64,000 bases of DNA. It comes from Candidatus Flexicrinis affinis. Lineage in GTDB: Bacteria; Chloroflexota; Anaerolineae; Aggregatilineales; Phototrophicaceae. Below, piece by piece: positions 1 to 9,691 of the stretch. Numbering within the stretch: position 1 is the stretch's first letter; each line of letters starts with the position of its first letter. The DNA lies in contig JADJWE010000001.1 in assembly GCA_016716525.1 (NCBI GenBank), positions 1,860,001-1,924,000 on the forward strand, written 5' to 3'. Under the pieces are notes generated by a model. It ran no database searches and was not told where the DNA came from. It saw only the letters and a program-made list of their open reading frames with translations. A program made the position numbers and the translations under genes.

Positions 1-163
1 TGATGATGTTCTTGAATTTCAGCACCTGTTCAGGCGTCGACGCGCCGATGTTGTGTACCTCGACCATGTCCTGTTCGATCTTGTCGAACTCGGATTTGAT
101 CTGGTACGCGACAGCCTCGGTCTTACCCGTGCTGCTCCCGAAGAACAAGCCAATCTTCGCCAT
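1..163 (-). CDS. Flavodoxin, N-terminal part (runs off the window)
   Basis: The reverse strand from 163 encodes 54 residues beginning MAKIGLFFGSSTGKTEAVA. The loop SSTGKTE at residues 10-16 after a hydrophobic beta strand is the FMN-phosphate binding loop of flavodoxins, small soluble electron carriers. The first helix (Tyr-Gln-Ile-Lys) and the following strand (VEVHNI) fit the fold. The C-terminal two thirds, with the FMN-stacking aromatic residues, lie outside the window, so a long-chain or short-chain type cannot be assigned. The ATG is the first codon of the conserved strand. A promoter-like pair lies just upstream at 205-233. The gene follows the TIR-NACHT gene on the same strand after about 100 bases. 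Confidence 0.85.
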   Translation of the reverse strand, partial: MAKIGLFFGSSTGKTEAVAYQIKSEFDKIEQDMVEVHNIGASTPEQVLKFKNII

Positions 164-204
164 GGGGCGCCAACCTCGCGTGATCTCGCTGCGGAACAGC
201 GACT

Positions 205-233
205 ATTGTGCCGATTTTCACGCAGAACCGCAA
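205..233 (-). promoter_or_regulatory. Candidate promoter of the flavodoxin gene
   Basis: On the minus strand TTGCGG (228-233), a 17-base spacer and CACAAT (205-210) form a sigma70-like pair 42 bases before the flavodoxin ATG. The same CACAAT box appears in the candidate essC promoter at 32334. This is pattern only. Confidence 0.4.
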
Positions 234-264
234 GGCGCAGACATCACGTCGCCCCGCGCTTCGA

Positions 265-2886
265 TCATCGCATCGGCGCGTCGACCCGCACGTCCGCGTT
301 GTCGTCGTCATCGGATTCGTCCCAGCGCATGCTCGGGCCGATGTCGATGAAATCCTCGATATTGGTGTCGTTCAGGCGGCTGTCAACGTCCTCAGCGAAG
401 TAAGCTGGCTCCGGGATATCTGTGTGGCCGAGCTTGAGGAGCGCCTCTCGCAGCGCGTTGTAGGTATAAGTCTCCTCGTGAGCCTCTTTGGTGATGGCTT
501 CGAGCAGCGCGGGAATGGCCCGCGTATCGCCGATCGCGCCCAGCGCCGCGGCGACCCGCGCCCGGAAGTCCGGCGACCGTTCATCCTTCGACACCAGCTT
601 TTCGCACAGCATCGGCACAGCTTCGGGGCTTGCGATGCGTCGCAGCGCCTCGACGATGCAGTCCTGCGTCTTGCTGGCGGGTTCGGTCGAGAACAGCCGC
701 AAGAGATGCGACACGCTCTCGCGGTCGTTCAGCCGTCCCAGCACCTCGATGATCGTGGACATCGCCCCGTGATCGGGAACCGACAGCTTCTTGCGCAGCG
801 CCGGGGCCGCCTGCGATGCCTTGAGCCGCGCCAGCGCCAATGCTGCCTGTTGTACGACCGAAATGTGCTCGCTGTTCAGCATGTCGATCAGCGGATCGAC
901 CGCGCGCGCGTCGCCAAACGCTCCGAGCGCCTTGCACGCGTTTTGCAGGATCGCCGTACTCGAGCTCCTTCGCAGCAGTGGCAGCACGTAGTTGAACGCC
1001 GATGGGTCGGCGATTGCGGCCAACGCTTCCACCGCGGCGGCCTGCACATCGTCATCGGGGTCTGCCAGCAGCTTGACCAGATCCGGCACACTCTTTGGAT
1101 CCAGGTTGTATCCGAAGGCTTGCGCAACGTGACGGCGCACCTTCGCGGAGTGCACGTCCTTGAGGATGAAGCGCAGCACCTGCGTAGCGCGGGGATCCTT
1201 GATGCGCCCGAGGGCGAGCGCGGGGCTCCAGAAGCGATCGGTGTATTCGCTCGGTTCTTTCCAGTGTTTGGTGCTGTAGAAGAATGCCAAGGTATCACGC
1301 ACCATGAGGTGGATGAATTTGTAGCGGCTTGATGCCATACGCTGCAGCAGCCCAAGCTGCAGGGCGATTTCCTTGATCGCGCGGCGCTCTTCGACGTCGG
1401 CGCTGACCAGCTTGAGGTCGTTTTCGGACAGCGAGTTGGTGCGCGACATGAAGTTGGCCGCGTTGCGCATTGCCACCCGCCCGAGTGCTTCCATTAGCCG
1501 TACGACTGAAACAGGCAGCGCGTGTTCGGGGCGACGGCGGCGCTCGAACTTGTAGAGCTCACTGATGTATGCGGCGATCAAGCGCTCGCGGAACAGATGG
1601 CGATCGTTCTTCTGGTCAATCAAGCGATTGCGGTTGTCCGGGGACATCCGCTCGCACGTAAACGCGAACAGGGAGAGGATCAGCGGCGTGCGCATCATCT
1701 CCATCAGGTCGGGATCATCCTGAACGAGATCGAACAGCTCAGGGACGCGGCTCAGGAATTGGCCGATCTGGTCGTTCGTCAGTTGAGAGAGCCGCACACC
1801 ACCATTGAGCGAGATGCGCGACTTAATGCGATCGTAGTCTTCGTTGCGGCAGGTCACCAGCACCGGACAATTGCGCGGGAGCTGTGCCATGAACTGGCGG
1901 TGGACCTGGTAGCGATCGTCCGTGGTGGACACGGCCGTGTGGTCACTCAATTCATCCAGCCCGTCGAAGAAGATCAGCGCTTTGCCGCTTTCGACAAGCT
2001 CGATGGTGTCACGTGGCGTATACGGATAGGAATCGAGCCAGTCGATCAGCGGCGTGCGGCCGTCCCAGCTCTGGATATTGGCGAGGATGGGGATCGGCGC
2101 ATCAGGGTTGTCGAGGCGGTCAAGGATCGCGTCACGGATCAGCATCAAACCCGTTACGGTCTTGCCGCTGCCCGGCATTCCCAGCAGGAGCAGGCGCCGC
2201 TCATAGAACTCGAACGCATCGCCGATCGTCGCAAAATCCTCGCCGTAGCCGATGCGTTTCAACATCAGGTCGACAAAGGTCTGCGTACGCCCGTTCTCGT
2301 CGACGACGTCGTCCACCGTGTCCATCTCGAGGTCGATCGGATCCGCCTCAAGCGACGAGATGATGAGATGCTGCAGCATGGTCGAAATGCGGTTCCAGAG
2401 CGTGCGCAGATACGTCCGGTGCGAATCGGTATTGGACACCGCGTCGACCGCTGCGGTAATCTTGCGGCGCAGGGCGTGGCGCATCCGGCTGCGCAGTTCG
2501 GCAAGGGCCGTTTCGAACGGGCGGTTGTGGAACACCGTCCACGTGTAACCACCGTACAGGTGGCCGGGGTCGGCCGGCTCGGCCTGCACGGTCATGAAGA
2601 TCAAGCCGTAATTGTGTTTGCCCTCAGTGACTGCCCAGCGCCATTCTTGCTGTACATATTCGGACTTGATCGAGGCATTCGACAGCACGCCAATAAAGAA
2701 ACGCGCCTTCTTCAGCGCCTCATCAATCTTTTGATCCCATCCATTGAATTCGACCGGCATAGAATCTTTGTAGTACCACACTTCGTAGATGTCGCTCAGC
2801 GCGTCCTTGAGCCGGTGGGCAAACTCGGCATCGTGGCCGGAACTGCTGATAACGACGAGGTCTTTTTTACGACGTTGAGGCGACAT
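265..2886 (-). CDS. TIR-NACHT-HEAT repeat protein (NLR-like, candidate anti-phage sensor)
   Basis: 873 residues in three parts. Residues about 8-130 form a TIR-like domain: a VVISSSG strand, then LSNASIKSEYVQQEW with Glu81 where NAD-cleaving TIRs carry the catalytic Glu. Residues about 220-450 are a NACHT-type STAND ATPase: Walker A GMPGSGKT at 226-233, Walker B LIFFDGLDEL near 304-313, then a TCRNED sensor-like motif. From about 575 to 840 runs a chain of HEAT/PBS-lyase-like repeats (for example AAAVEALAAIADPSA), likely the ligand-sensing solenoid. The tail is acidic. By analogy with bacterial NLR-like defence proteins, the solenoid would sense an invader, NACHT would oligomerise, and TIR would cut NAD+ or make a signal; that role is inferred. 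ATG has a GAGGA ribosome site. It stands alone, with no other defence gene nearby. Confidence 0.85.
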   Translation of the reverse strand: MSPQRRKKDLVVISSSGHDAEFAHRLKDALSDIYEVWYYKDSMPVEFNGWDQKIDEALKKARFFIGVLSNASIKSEYVQQEWRWAVTEGKHNYGLIFMTVQAEPADPGHLYGGYTWTVFHNRPFETALAELRSRMRHALRRKITAAVDAVSNTDSHRTYLRTLWNRISTMLQHLIISSLEADPIDLEMDTVDDVVDENGRTQTFVDLMLKRIGYGEDFATIGDAFEFYERRLLLLGMPGSGKTVTGLMLIRDAILDRLDNPDAPIPILANIQSWDGRTPLIDWLDSYPYTPRDTIELVESGKALIFFDGLDELSDHTAVSTTDDRYQVHRQFMAQLPRNCPVLVTCRNEDYDRIKSRISLNGGVRLSQLTNDQIGQFLSRVPELFDLVQDDPDLMEMMRTPLILSLFAFTCERMSPDNRNRLIDQKNDRHLFRERLIAAYISELYKFERRRRPEHALPVSVVRLMEALGRVAMRNAANFMSRTNSLSENDLKLVSADVEERRAIKEIALQLGLLQRMASSRYKFIHLMVRDTLAFFYSTKHWKEPSEYTDRFWSPALALGRIKDPRATQVLRFILKDVHSAKVRRHVAQAFGYNLDPKSVPDLVKLLADPDDDVQAAAVEALAAIADPSAFNYVLPLLRRSSSTAILQNACKALGAFGDARAVDPLIDMLNSEHISVVQQAALALARLKASQAAPALRKKLSVPDHGAMSTIIEVLGRLNDRESVSHLLRLFSTEPASKTQDCIVEALRRIASPEAVPMLCEKLVSKDERSPDFRARVAAALGAIGDTRAIPALLEAITKEAHEETYTYNALREALLKLGHTDIPEPAYFAEDVDSRLNDTNIEDFIDIGPSMRWDESDDDDNADVRVDAPMR

Positions 2887-2928
2887 GACGCGATCCTCAG
2901 AAAATTAGCACGTTTGATAAGTATGAAT

Positions 2929-2958
2929 ATCCTAACCCGAGTACTACGGAACGTCCAA
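2929..2958 (-). promoter_or_regulatory. Candidate promoter of the TIR-NACHT gene
   Basis: Minus-strand TTGGAC (2953-2958), 18-base spacer, TAGGAT (2929-2934). It lies in an AT-rich 218-base divergent gap and leaves a leader of about 40 bases. Confidence 0.35.
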
Positions 2959-3029
2959 TAATTGGAAGTGCAGGTTTGGTTTAGGTTAGTGAGATTCGAA
3001 ATATCTCCTCGATTCTTCATCAATTTTTC

Positions 3030-3057
3030 TTGAGGTGCTCAACTGTAACTTTATTGT
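3030..3057 (+). promoter_or_regulatory. Candidate promoter of the LLM oxidoreductase gene
   Basis: TTGAGG (3030-3035), 16-base spacer, TATTGT (3052-3057), about 48 bases before the ATG at 3105, within the AT-rich divergent gap. Confidence 0.35.
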
Positions 3058-3104
3058 AATAACGAGCTTACGCAGACCGGAGTGGTCACTGGGAGGCACT
3101 CAAC

Positions 3105-4130
3105 ATGAAGTTCGATGTCGTCGTCTTGTCGTATCGCCCATCGGATATTCCCGCGCTCGTGCGAGCGTCGGAGTCGATCGGCTTCGATGGCTTCTGGGTG
3201 GGAGAGACGAACGCCGATCCGTTTGTGGCGTTGACGCTGGCTGCCGAACACAGCGAACGGATCACGATCGGATCGGCCATCGCGGTGGCGTTCCCGCGTA
3301 CCCCAACCGTCCTCGCTTACACCGCGCACGCGCTGGCCGACCTCAGCGGCGGGCGATTCGTGCTCGGCCTCGGGCCTCAGGTGCGTGCGCACAACGAACG
3401 CCGATTTGGCGTAAAGTGGGAAAAGCCTGTCGCCAAGCTCGAGGAGTCGATCGCCGTGATGCGCGCAGTCTGGAATACGTGGCAGACTGGCGCACCGCTG
3501 GCGCACCGGGGCGAGTTCTTCCGCATCGACCTGATGCCGCCGTTCTTCTCGCCTGCCCCGCACGCATTCGGCCCCATACCCGTGTACTTGGCAGCGGTCA
3601 ACCCGCACATGCTGCGGCTTGTGGGCCGATCCGCCGACGGCGTTTTCGTCCATGCGCTGCATACGACTCGCTACCTGCGCGATGTCGTGCTCCCGAACGT
3701 CGAGGCCGGTCTGACCGAAGCGGGCCGGGCACGCAGCGATATCACGATCAACAGCGCCGTCTTCACTGTACCCAGGGACGACCCGAAATTCGCACGCAAA
3801 GCCGAACGGCACGTCCGCTCGCAGATCGCGTTCTATCTCAGCACGCCGGCATACCGCATCGTCGCAGAGCAGCATGGATGGGAGGAGATTCAATACGGAT
3901 TGAGCCGGATGGCGCGGCGCGGCGAATGGGACAGTATGGCCGACGCGCTGCCGGAACCCGTGGCAGAGGAGATGATCGTGCGTGGCTCGTGGGCCGAGCT
4001 TCCGCACATGATCCACGAGCGGTATCGCGGCTTGCTCGACCGAGTAAGCTACTACCTGCCGTTCGTCCCGGGAGAGGTGGACAGCGGATGGCGCAGATCG
4101 ATCGAGGCGTTTGCATCCCTACGAGCCTAG
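3105..4130 (+). CDS. LLM-class (luciferase-like, F420-type) oxidoreductase
   Basis: 341 residues of a luciferase-like TIM barrel. The N-terminal strand MKFDVVVLSYRPSDIPAL, the GFDGFWVGETNADPF segment, the HSERITIGSAIAVAFPRTP segment and LSGGRFVLGLGPQ are typical of F420-dependent LLM enzymes, which transfer hydride between F420H2 (or FMNH2) and an organic substrate in the cytoplasm. The substrate cannot be read from sequence. The ATG at 3105 follows GGGAGG and begins the first barrel strand. The gene stands alone and converges on an MFS transporter; the two stop codons share CTAG at 4127-4130. The family call is firm, the cofactor (F420 rather than FMN) is inferred. Confidence 0.85.
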   Translation: MKFDVVVLSYRPSDIPALVRASESIGFDGFWVGETNADPFVALTLAAEHSERITIGSAIAVAFPRTPTVLAYTAHALADLSGGRFVLGLGPQVRAHNERRFGVKWEKPVAKLEESIAVMRAVWNTWQTGAPLAHRGEFFRIDLMPPFFSPAPHAFGPIPVYLAAVNPHMLRLVGRSADGVFVHALHTTRYLRDVVLPNVEAGLTEAGRARSDITINSAVFTVPRDDPKFARKAERHVRSQIAFYLSTPAYRIVAEQHGWEEIQYGLSRMARRGEWDSMADALPEPVAEEMIVRGSWAELPHMIHERYRGLLDRVSYYLPFVPGEVDSGWRRSIEAFASLRA

Positions 4131-5365
4131 CGCGGCTTGCCCACGGTCATTGGCACCGCGAGTGCGGCTTCGCGTAGCGCCTGCCGATCCGCCGTCGCCT
4201 CGGCGATCATCTTGCGGCCGAACAACAAGATAAGCGACGCGACGAAGCCGATGACGGCCGACGCGGTAAACATGGCTCGAGCGTCCACGTTCTCGTAGAT
4301 CCAGCCTGCCAATGGGCCGGTAAGCACCGCCGCAATCGCCGGAATGGTTACCCACGCCAGCGCCTGATTGGTCGCAACGTTGGCCGGGTGGCTGATCTCC
4401 GTCACCAGCAGCGTAAGTGAGATGTTGTGCATCGCATAGAACACGCCGCGCAGTGCAATCAACGGCATGAGCAGCGACGGACCCGTCAGGAATGCAAGGA
4501 GGAGCGCGAAAACGGCCTGTCCGGCGATCCCGAAAGCAAGCGCTCGCCGGGTCGAAATGCGCTGGTAGATTCGGTTCATGTACATCATCCACGGAATCTC
4601 GAACAGTCCGAGCGCGGCCGCAACGACACCGACTGACCCATCATCCATGTCGAGGTAATCCTTGAGGTAAACCCAAAGGAACAGGAACACGGCGTTTGTG
4701 CACACGTAGTAGAGGAAGTTGCTGAACATCATCAACCAAAACGCCGGCTTGCGTCTCGGCGGCTTGTCGACGCGCGTGTTGAGGGCTGCCGTACGTTCCG
4801 GCAGGATGCGCAGCAGAGGCAGCGAGATGATGTTGAGAATGCCGGAAAGCAGGATCAACAGCGTGTACCCGCCAATCCCAATGACCCACCCCGCGCTAAT
4901 CGCCGCAATCGCCCACCCGAGCGATCCCATTGCGCGCAGACGCGCAAAGAACGTCGAGCTGTGTTCCGGATCGCCGCTGATGACGAGCTGCGACATTAAG
5001 GCGGAACCGGGGACATCCACCGCATCCCGCGTGACATACATGGCGCCCAACCACGTCCGGTTAGGCCATAAGACCATCGTTAGCGATGCCAGACCGGCAA
5101 CGGCAAGCTGCACGTTCAGGAGCCGGCGGTGGACGCCGAGCCGGTCGACCAATGCGCTGTAAGCCGGTACGACGACGATCCGGACGACCGCACTCAAGCC
5201 GGCGAGTAGACCAATATCGATTGGCGAATAGCCAAGCGACACCAGATACAGTGAAATGAACGGTGCGTAGAAACCACGCGCCCCATAGTTGATGACGTAG
5301 AGCGCGACATGCTTCGCCCCACGGTACGTTATCGGCGCGCGCCGCGCGGCTGCTGCGATTGACAT
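4127..5365 (-). CDS. MFS transporter, 12 transmembrane segments
   Basis: A hydrophobic protein of about 412 residues with alternating membrane helices across its length and a charged central loop (TRVDKPPRRKPAF), which fits a major facilitator with two six-helix halves. The conserved MFS loop after helix 2 is recognisable as SALVDRLGVHRR. An upstream in-frame codon at 5434 would add 23 unconserved residues; I prefer the ATG at 5365 because AGGA lies 7 bases upstream and MSIAAAARR leads into the first helix. Substrate unknown. It overlaps the LLM gene tail to tail by four bases. Confidence 0.8.
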   Translation of the reverse strand: MSIAAAARRAPITYRGAKHVALYVINYGARGFYAPFISLYLVSLGYSPIDIGLLAGLSAVVRIVVVPAYSALVDRLGVHRRLLNVQLAVAGLASLTMVLWPNRTWLGAMYVTRDAVDVPGSALMSQLVISGDPEHSSTFFARLRAMGSLGWAIAAISAGWVIGIGGYTLLILLSGILNIISLPLLRILPERTAALNTRVDKPPRRKPAFWLMMFSNFLYYVCTNAVFLFLWVYLKDYLDMDDGSVGVVAAALGLFEIPWMMYMNRIYQRISTRRALAFGIAGQAVFALLLAFLTGPSLLMPLIALRGVFYAMHNISLTLLVTEISHPANVATNQALAWVTIPAIAAVLTGPLAGWIYENVDARAMFTASAVIGFVASLILLFGRKMIAEATADRQALREAALAVPMTVGKPR

Positions 5366-5727
5366 GGATTGTCCTGCACGATATTGGCTGACACTAGAAC
5401 CGGGTTGTGGCTCATCCCGCGGCGTTTTTTGCACGCGCTTTACGTCACGGCAACGGACACGTCACACGTCAATCCCACACTGACCGCAGGTGATACATCC
5501 GGCCGAAAGGCGGTGACGATTGGTGCATGGTTGCGAGCGAAGCGAATGAATCGGAATCCGATACGCGTACGAACTCACGAAGTATAGGACGGCACACCGT
5601 TGGGCATCGTAAGTCCAATTGAATCCATCGACATGGCGTGAGGTACACGACGGCTAAGGCGCGACTTAACTCGTTCACAGCCGCGTGTGTGATACTATTC
5701 ACAAGGGTGCCACCAGGGGGTTCGCGC
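5366..5727. other. Divergent intergenic region, no gene seen
   Basis: 362 bases between the MFS gene (minus) and the MacA-like gene (plus). Short open frames here lack a ribosome site and family-like sequence. A possible plus-strand promoter is TTAACT (5666-5671) with GATACT (5691-5696), but the 19-base spacer is long. The stretch should carry the promoters of both genes. Confidence 0.4.
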
Positions 5728-7137
5728 ATGCGGCGATTGTTCATCATCTTGTCGTTTCTACTGACAGTTGTGCTGGTCGCGGCGGCTATCCTTGGTCCGC
5801 GCTTCGGAGCACGTGCCACCGAGGCGAGTGAATCGCAGTTCACGCAAGTTCAACGGATTGACGTCACAAATCTCGTCAGCACGGCCGGGATTGCCGCGCC
5901 GGAACGGACCGCCATCCTCACCTTTGGGACGACAGGCACAGTGGCCGACGTTGCGGTGGAGATCGGCGATTCGGTCACCGCCGACGACGTTCTGTCCACA
6001 CTGGATGTCGCCCGGCTGGAACTCGCCGTCGCGAATGCCGAACAATCGGTGATGATCGCGCAGGCGAATTTAGATCGTCTGACAACGCCCCCGACGGCGG
6101 CCCAGATTGCCGCCGCCGAAGCGGCTGTCGCTGGAGCACGCGCGCAGCTCACCGCGGCTCGGAACAATCGCGAAGCGGCCCCGGAACAACGTGCCATGAG
6201 CTGCCTTAACCTTGACACGCTGCAGCTTCAGGTCGAAGACGCGCAATCGCGGTACGACGACTACGTGAAGGCCGGTCTGCTGTACGACGCCATTTTCGTA
6301 CCGGACGACAACGCGCCGCAGGCTGTCGCGTTGACCAATACCCGCAGTCAGTACGACATGGCTGCGGCACAGTGTCGAGCGGCAGAGATCGCCGCGCAGG
6401 ACACCGGCGCCGTCGATGCCGCTTCGGCGCAGCTTGCACAAGCGGAGGCGCAGTTGGCTGCCTTGCTGGAAGGCCCGACCGAGAACGAAGTTGCCATCGC
6501 ACGCGCTCAAGTGATGCAAGCGCAGCTTGGCCTCGATCAGGCGCATCAGGCCCTGGATGACGCCAAGATCACCCCACCGTTCTCTGGAATCGTAACCGAT
6601 GTGCAGCTCCGCATTGGTCAGACTGCATCGCCCGGCGCTGGCAGCATTACGATCGCCGATCTCTCAACACTGCATTTCGATGTGGACATCGACGAACTCG
6701 ACGTCGCTCAATTGGCGCAGGGGCAAAGCGTCGACATCCGCGTTGATGCACTGCGAGACGTGCCGATTTCCGGCACCGTCACGCGTGTTAGTCCGGCCGG
6801 GCGGACGGTTCAAGGCGTGACAACGTACTCTGCACGAATCGAAGTGACAGGCGATATGCCCGAGGGGCTTCGTTCAGGCATGGGCGCGGACATCGACATC
6901 GTCGTGGGCGAACAGCGCGGTGTGCTGGCAGTGCCCACGCGCTCGATTCAGCGTGGTGAGGGCGGCGAGTTCGTGCTCAAGCGTGTCGAAGGCGGCGACG
7001 ATGTCGAAGTGTTGGTGATATCCGGCCAATCGGTCGGCGAGCTCACCGTGGTGGTAGGTGACCTCGACGAAGGCGACACGATCTATCTCGACATTCCCGA
7101 GTCGCTGTTTGGGTTCGGCGCGCGGCGGAGCTTCTAG
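5728..7137 (+). CDS. MacA/HlyD-type periplasmic adaptor
   Basis: About 469 residues. An N-terminal membrane anchor (MRRLFIILSFLLTVVLVAAA) is followed by a biotinyl-lipoyl-like half motif (GTVADVAVEIGDSVTADDVL), a long alpha-helical hairpin rich in Ala, Gln and Glu (about residues 100-285), the second lipoyl half (ITPPFSGIVTDVQLRIGQTA) and a beta-barrel with SGTVTRVSPAG. This is the layout of membrane-fusion proteins that couple to MacB-like ABC exporters. The frame extends upstream to 5638, but AGGGGG spaced before the ATG at 5728 and the hydrophobic anchor support the later start. The ATPase gene begins two bases after its stop. In an organism that may lack an outer membrane, the adaptor would act at the outer face of the membrane. 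Confidence 0.87.
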   Translation: MRRLFIILSFLLTVVLVAAAILGPRFGARATEASESQFTQVQRIDVTNLVSTAGIAAPERTAILTFGTTGTVADVAVEIGDSVTADDVLSTLDVARLELAVANAEQSVMIAQANLDRLTTPPTAAQIAAAEAAVAGARAQLTAARNNREAAPEQRAMSCLNLDTLQLQVEDAQSRYDDYVKAGLLYDAIFVPDDNAPQAVALTNTRSQYDMAAAQCRAAEIAAQDTGAVDAASAQLAQAEAQLAALLEGPTENEVAIARAQVMQAQLGLDQAHQALDDAKITPPFSGIVTDVQLRIGQTASPGAGSITIADLSTLHFDVDIDELDVAQLAQGQSVDIRVDALRDVPISGTVTRVSPAGRTVQGVTTYSARIEVTGDMPEGLRSGMGADIDIVVGEQRGVLAVPTRSIQRGEGGEFVLKRVEGGDDVEVLVISGQSVGELTVVVGDLDEGDTIYLDIPESLFGFGARRSF

Positions 7138-7138
7138 C

Positions 7139-7860
<722 letters not shown>

Positions 7861-7864
<4 letters not shown>

Positions 7865-9672
7865 AGCGGCTTCTCGTGCCCGCCAGTTGGCGCTTCACCG
7901 CCGCGATCGTGCTGGGCATTGTCCTGTTTGCGTCCGGTCTGGTGTCTGAGCGGTGGTTCGACCTCGACGGCTACGTCAAGACGGTCATCGAAGGGATGTT
8001 CGACGTCGAGATCCCGGACGGCTTCACCGTTCCGCGGTCGTTTGGACAGCAGGCGGCGCAAACCGAAGTCACCGACGAGCAGGCAAACCGGCTCAGCGCC
8101 GCGACCGACCTACCGCCCGCGGTGCTGCGCCAGCTTCAATTCACATTTATCGCCATCTTCAATCCGATCTCGCTCTACGGCGGCTATGCCGTATCGGCAG
8201 CAGGCGCGTTGATCGCGCTCGGTGGCGCGATCGGGCTTGGCCGCAAACGCTCCGCATCGACATGGGACTGGATGATCCGCTGCGGGGGGCTGGTTTCCGG
8301 CGTTTTCTTCACGTACTGGCTCGGCACTGTCAATTCGGCGGCTACCGTCGTGCCGATCGTCCCGTCCATGAACGTGCTGTTCTGGGTCGCGCTCGCCGCT
8401 ACGGCGCTGATGATTCTGCGTGAACTGCTGCCGTCGCCGCCTGTCGAGCAGTTGGATCAGGTCGCGTCGGTCAGCGTGGGACAGAACATCGGGGTGGCGT
8501 TCGATGCGCTGCGCGCCAACAAGCTGCGCTCGGCCCTGACCATGCTGGGCATCGTAATCGGCGTGATGGCCGTCGTTTCGCTGCTATCGGTCGGACGCGG
8601 TGCTGAAGCCGTCATCACCGACCAGATCAACAACATCGGCACAAATCTCGTGACCGTACTTCCGACGACGGGCATTAGCACGCTCACGCTAGAGGATGCC
8701 GACGCGATTCGCGCGTCGGTCAACGACCTCGCATCGGTAGTGCCGCAGTACATCGCGTCCGCGCAGATCAAGAGCGATCAAGGCAGCGTACAGGCGCGGG
8801 TAGTCGGGACGTCCGTCGACTATACCGAGACCAGCAATCTGACGGTTGACCTCGGCCGGTTCTTCGACGCAACCGAATACCAGACCGCTGCCCGGGTCGC
8901 GATCGTCGGCACGGCAGTGGCCGAGGAGCTGTTCGGTGGACTGAGCCCGGTGGGTCGCACTATTCGGGTCAACAGCCAGCGGCTCGAAATCATCGGGCTG
9001 ATGCAGGAGCGCGACGCTGGTTTCGGCGCAAACCCGAATCTCCAGATCTATGTCCCGCTGACGACCAGCTACCGCAGCCTCTTCAACGCGCGTGGCATCG
9101 CGTCGAGCTTGGAGACCGTCTCCAGCATTATCATCTCGGTCGAGTCGCCAGACGATATTCCGCGCGCCAAAGACGACATCTCGCGCTTGCTTCGGCGCAG
9201 GCACGAACTCGCCCTCGACGACGAGGACGACTTTCTGATCTTCGACCAGCAGCAGCTCCTTGACGCGGCTTCGACAATCACGGGCGTGCTCACGGTGATG
9301 CTTGGCGCGATCGCCGGCGTGTCGCTGCTTGTCGGCGGCATCGGCATCATGAATATCAGCCTCGTGTCCGTCACCGAACGTACACGCGAGATCGGTCTGC
9401 GAAAGGCACTCGGCGCGCGCCGCTCGCACATTCTGCAGCAGTTCCTGATCGAAACCACCGTCCTGAGCACGATCGGCGGCGCGCTTGGCGTCCTGTTGGG
9501 CGTCGGCCTCGCCCAGCTCATCAACGCGAGCGGCGTCCTAACCGCCAGTATCACTGCCGATTCGGTGCTGCTCGGTCTTGGCTTCAGCATCATGGTCGGC
9601 ATCTTCTTCGGCGTCTACCCTGCCCGGCGTGCTGCCCGGCTGCAGCCCATCGAGGCCCTGCGCTATGAATAG
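7861..9672 (+). CDS. MacB-like ABC exporter permease with extended N-terminus
   Basis: 603 residues. The canonical permease starts near residue 205 (QNIGVAFDALRANKLRSALT), followed by the first FtsX helix, a MacB-type extracellular domain (about 245-475) and three further helices ending in LGVYPARRAARLQPIEALR-like sequence. Before this lie about 200 extra residues with a first helix at 13-30, a short outside segment and three more hydrophobic segments (about 100-190), ending in a charged linker. MacB itself has four helices, so this protein probably has about eight. The ATPase is on a separate chain just upstream. The role is inferred as export or pulling of a lipid, peptide or drug from the membrane. 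Confidence 0.9.
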
Positions 9673-9691
9673 CTTCACCACGGAGAAATCG

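Noticed and set aside
1522..2961. 479-codon plus-strand frame opposite the TIR-NACHT gene
   Set aside because: Antisense shadow of an unmistakable TIR-NACHT coding sequence; no domain or ribosome site.
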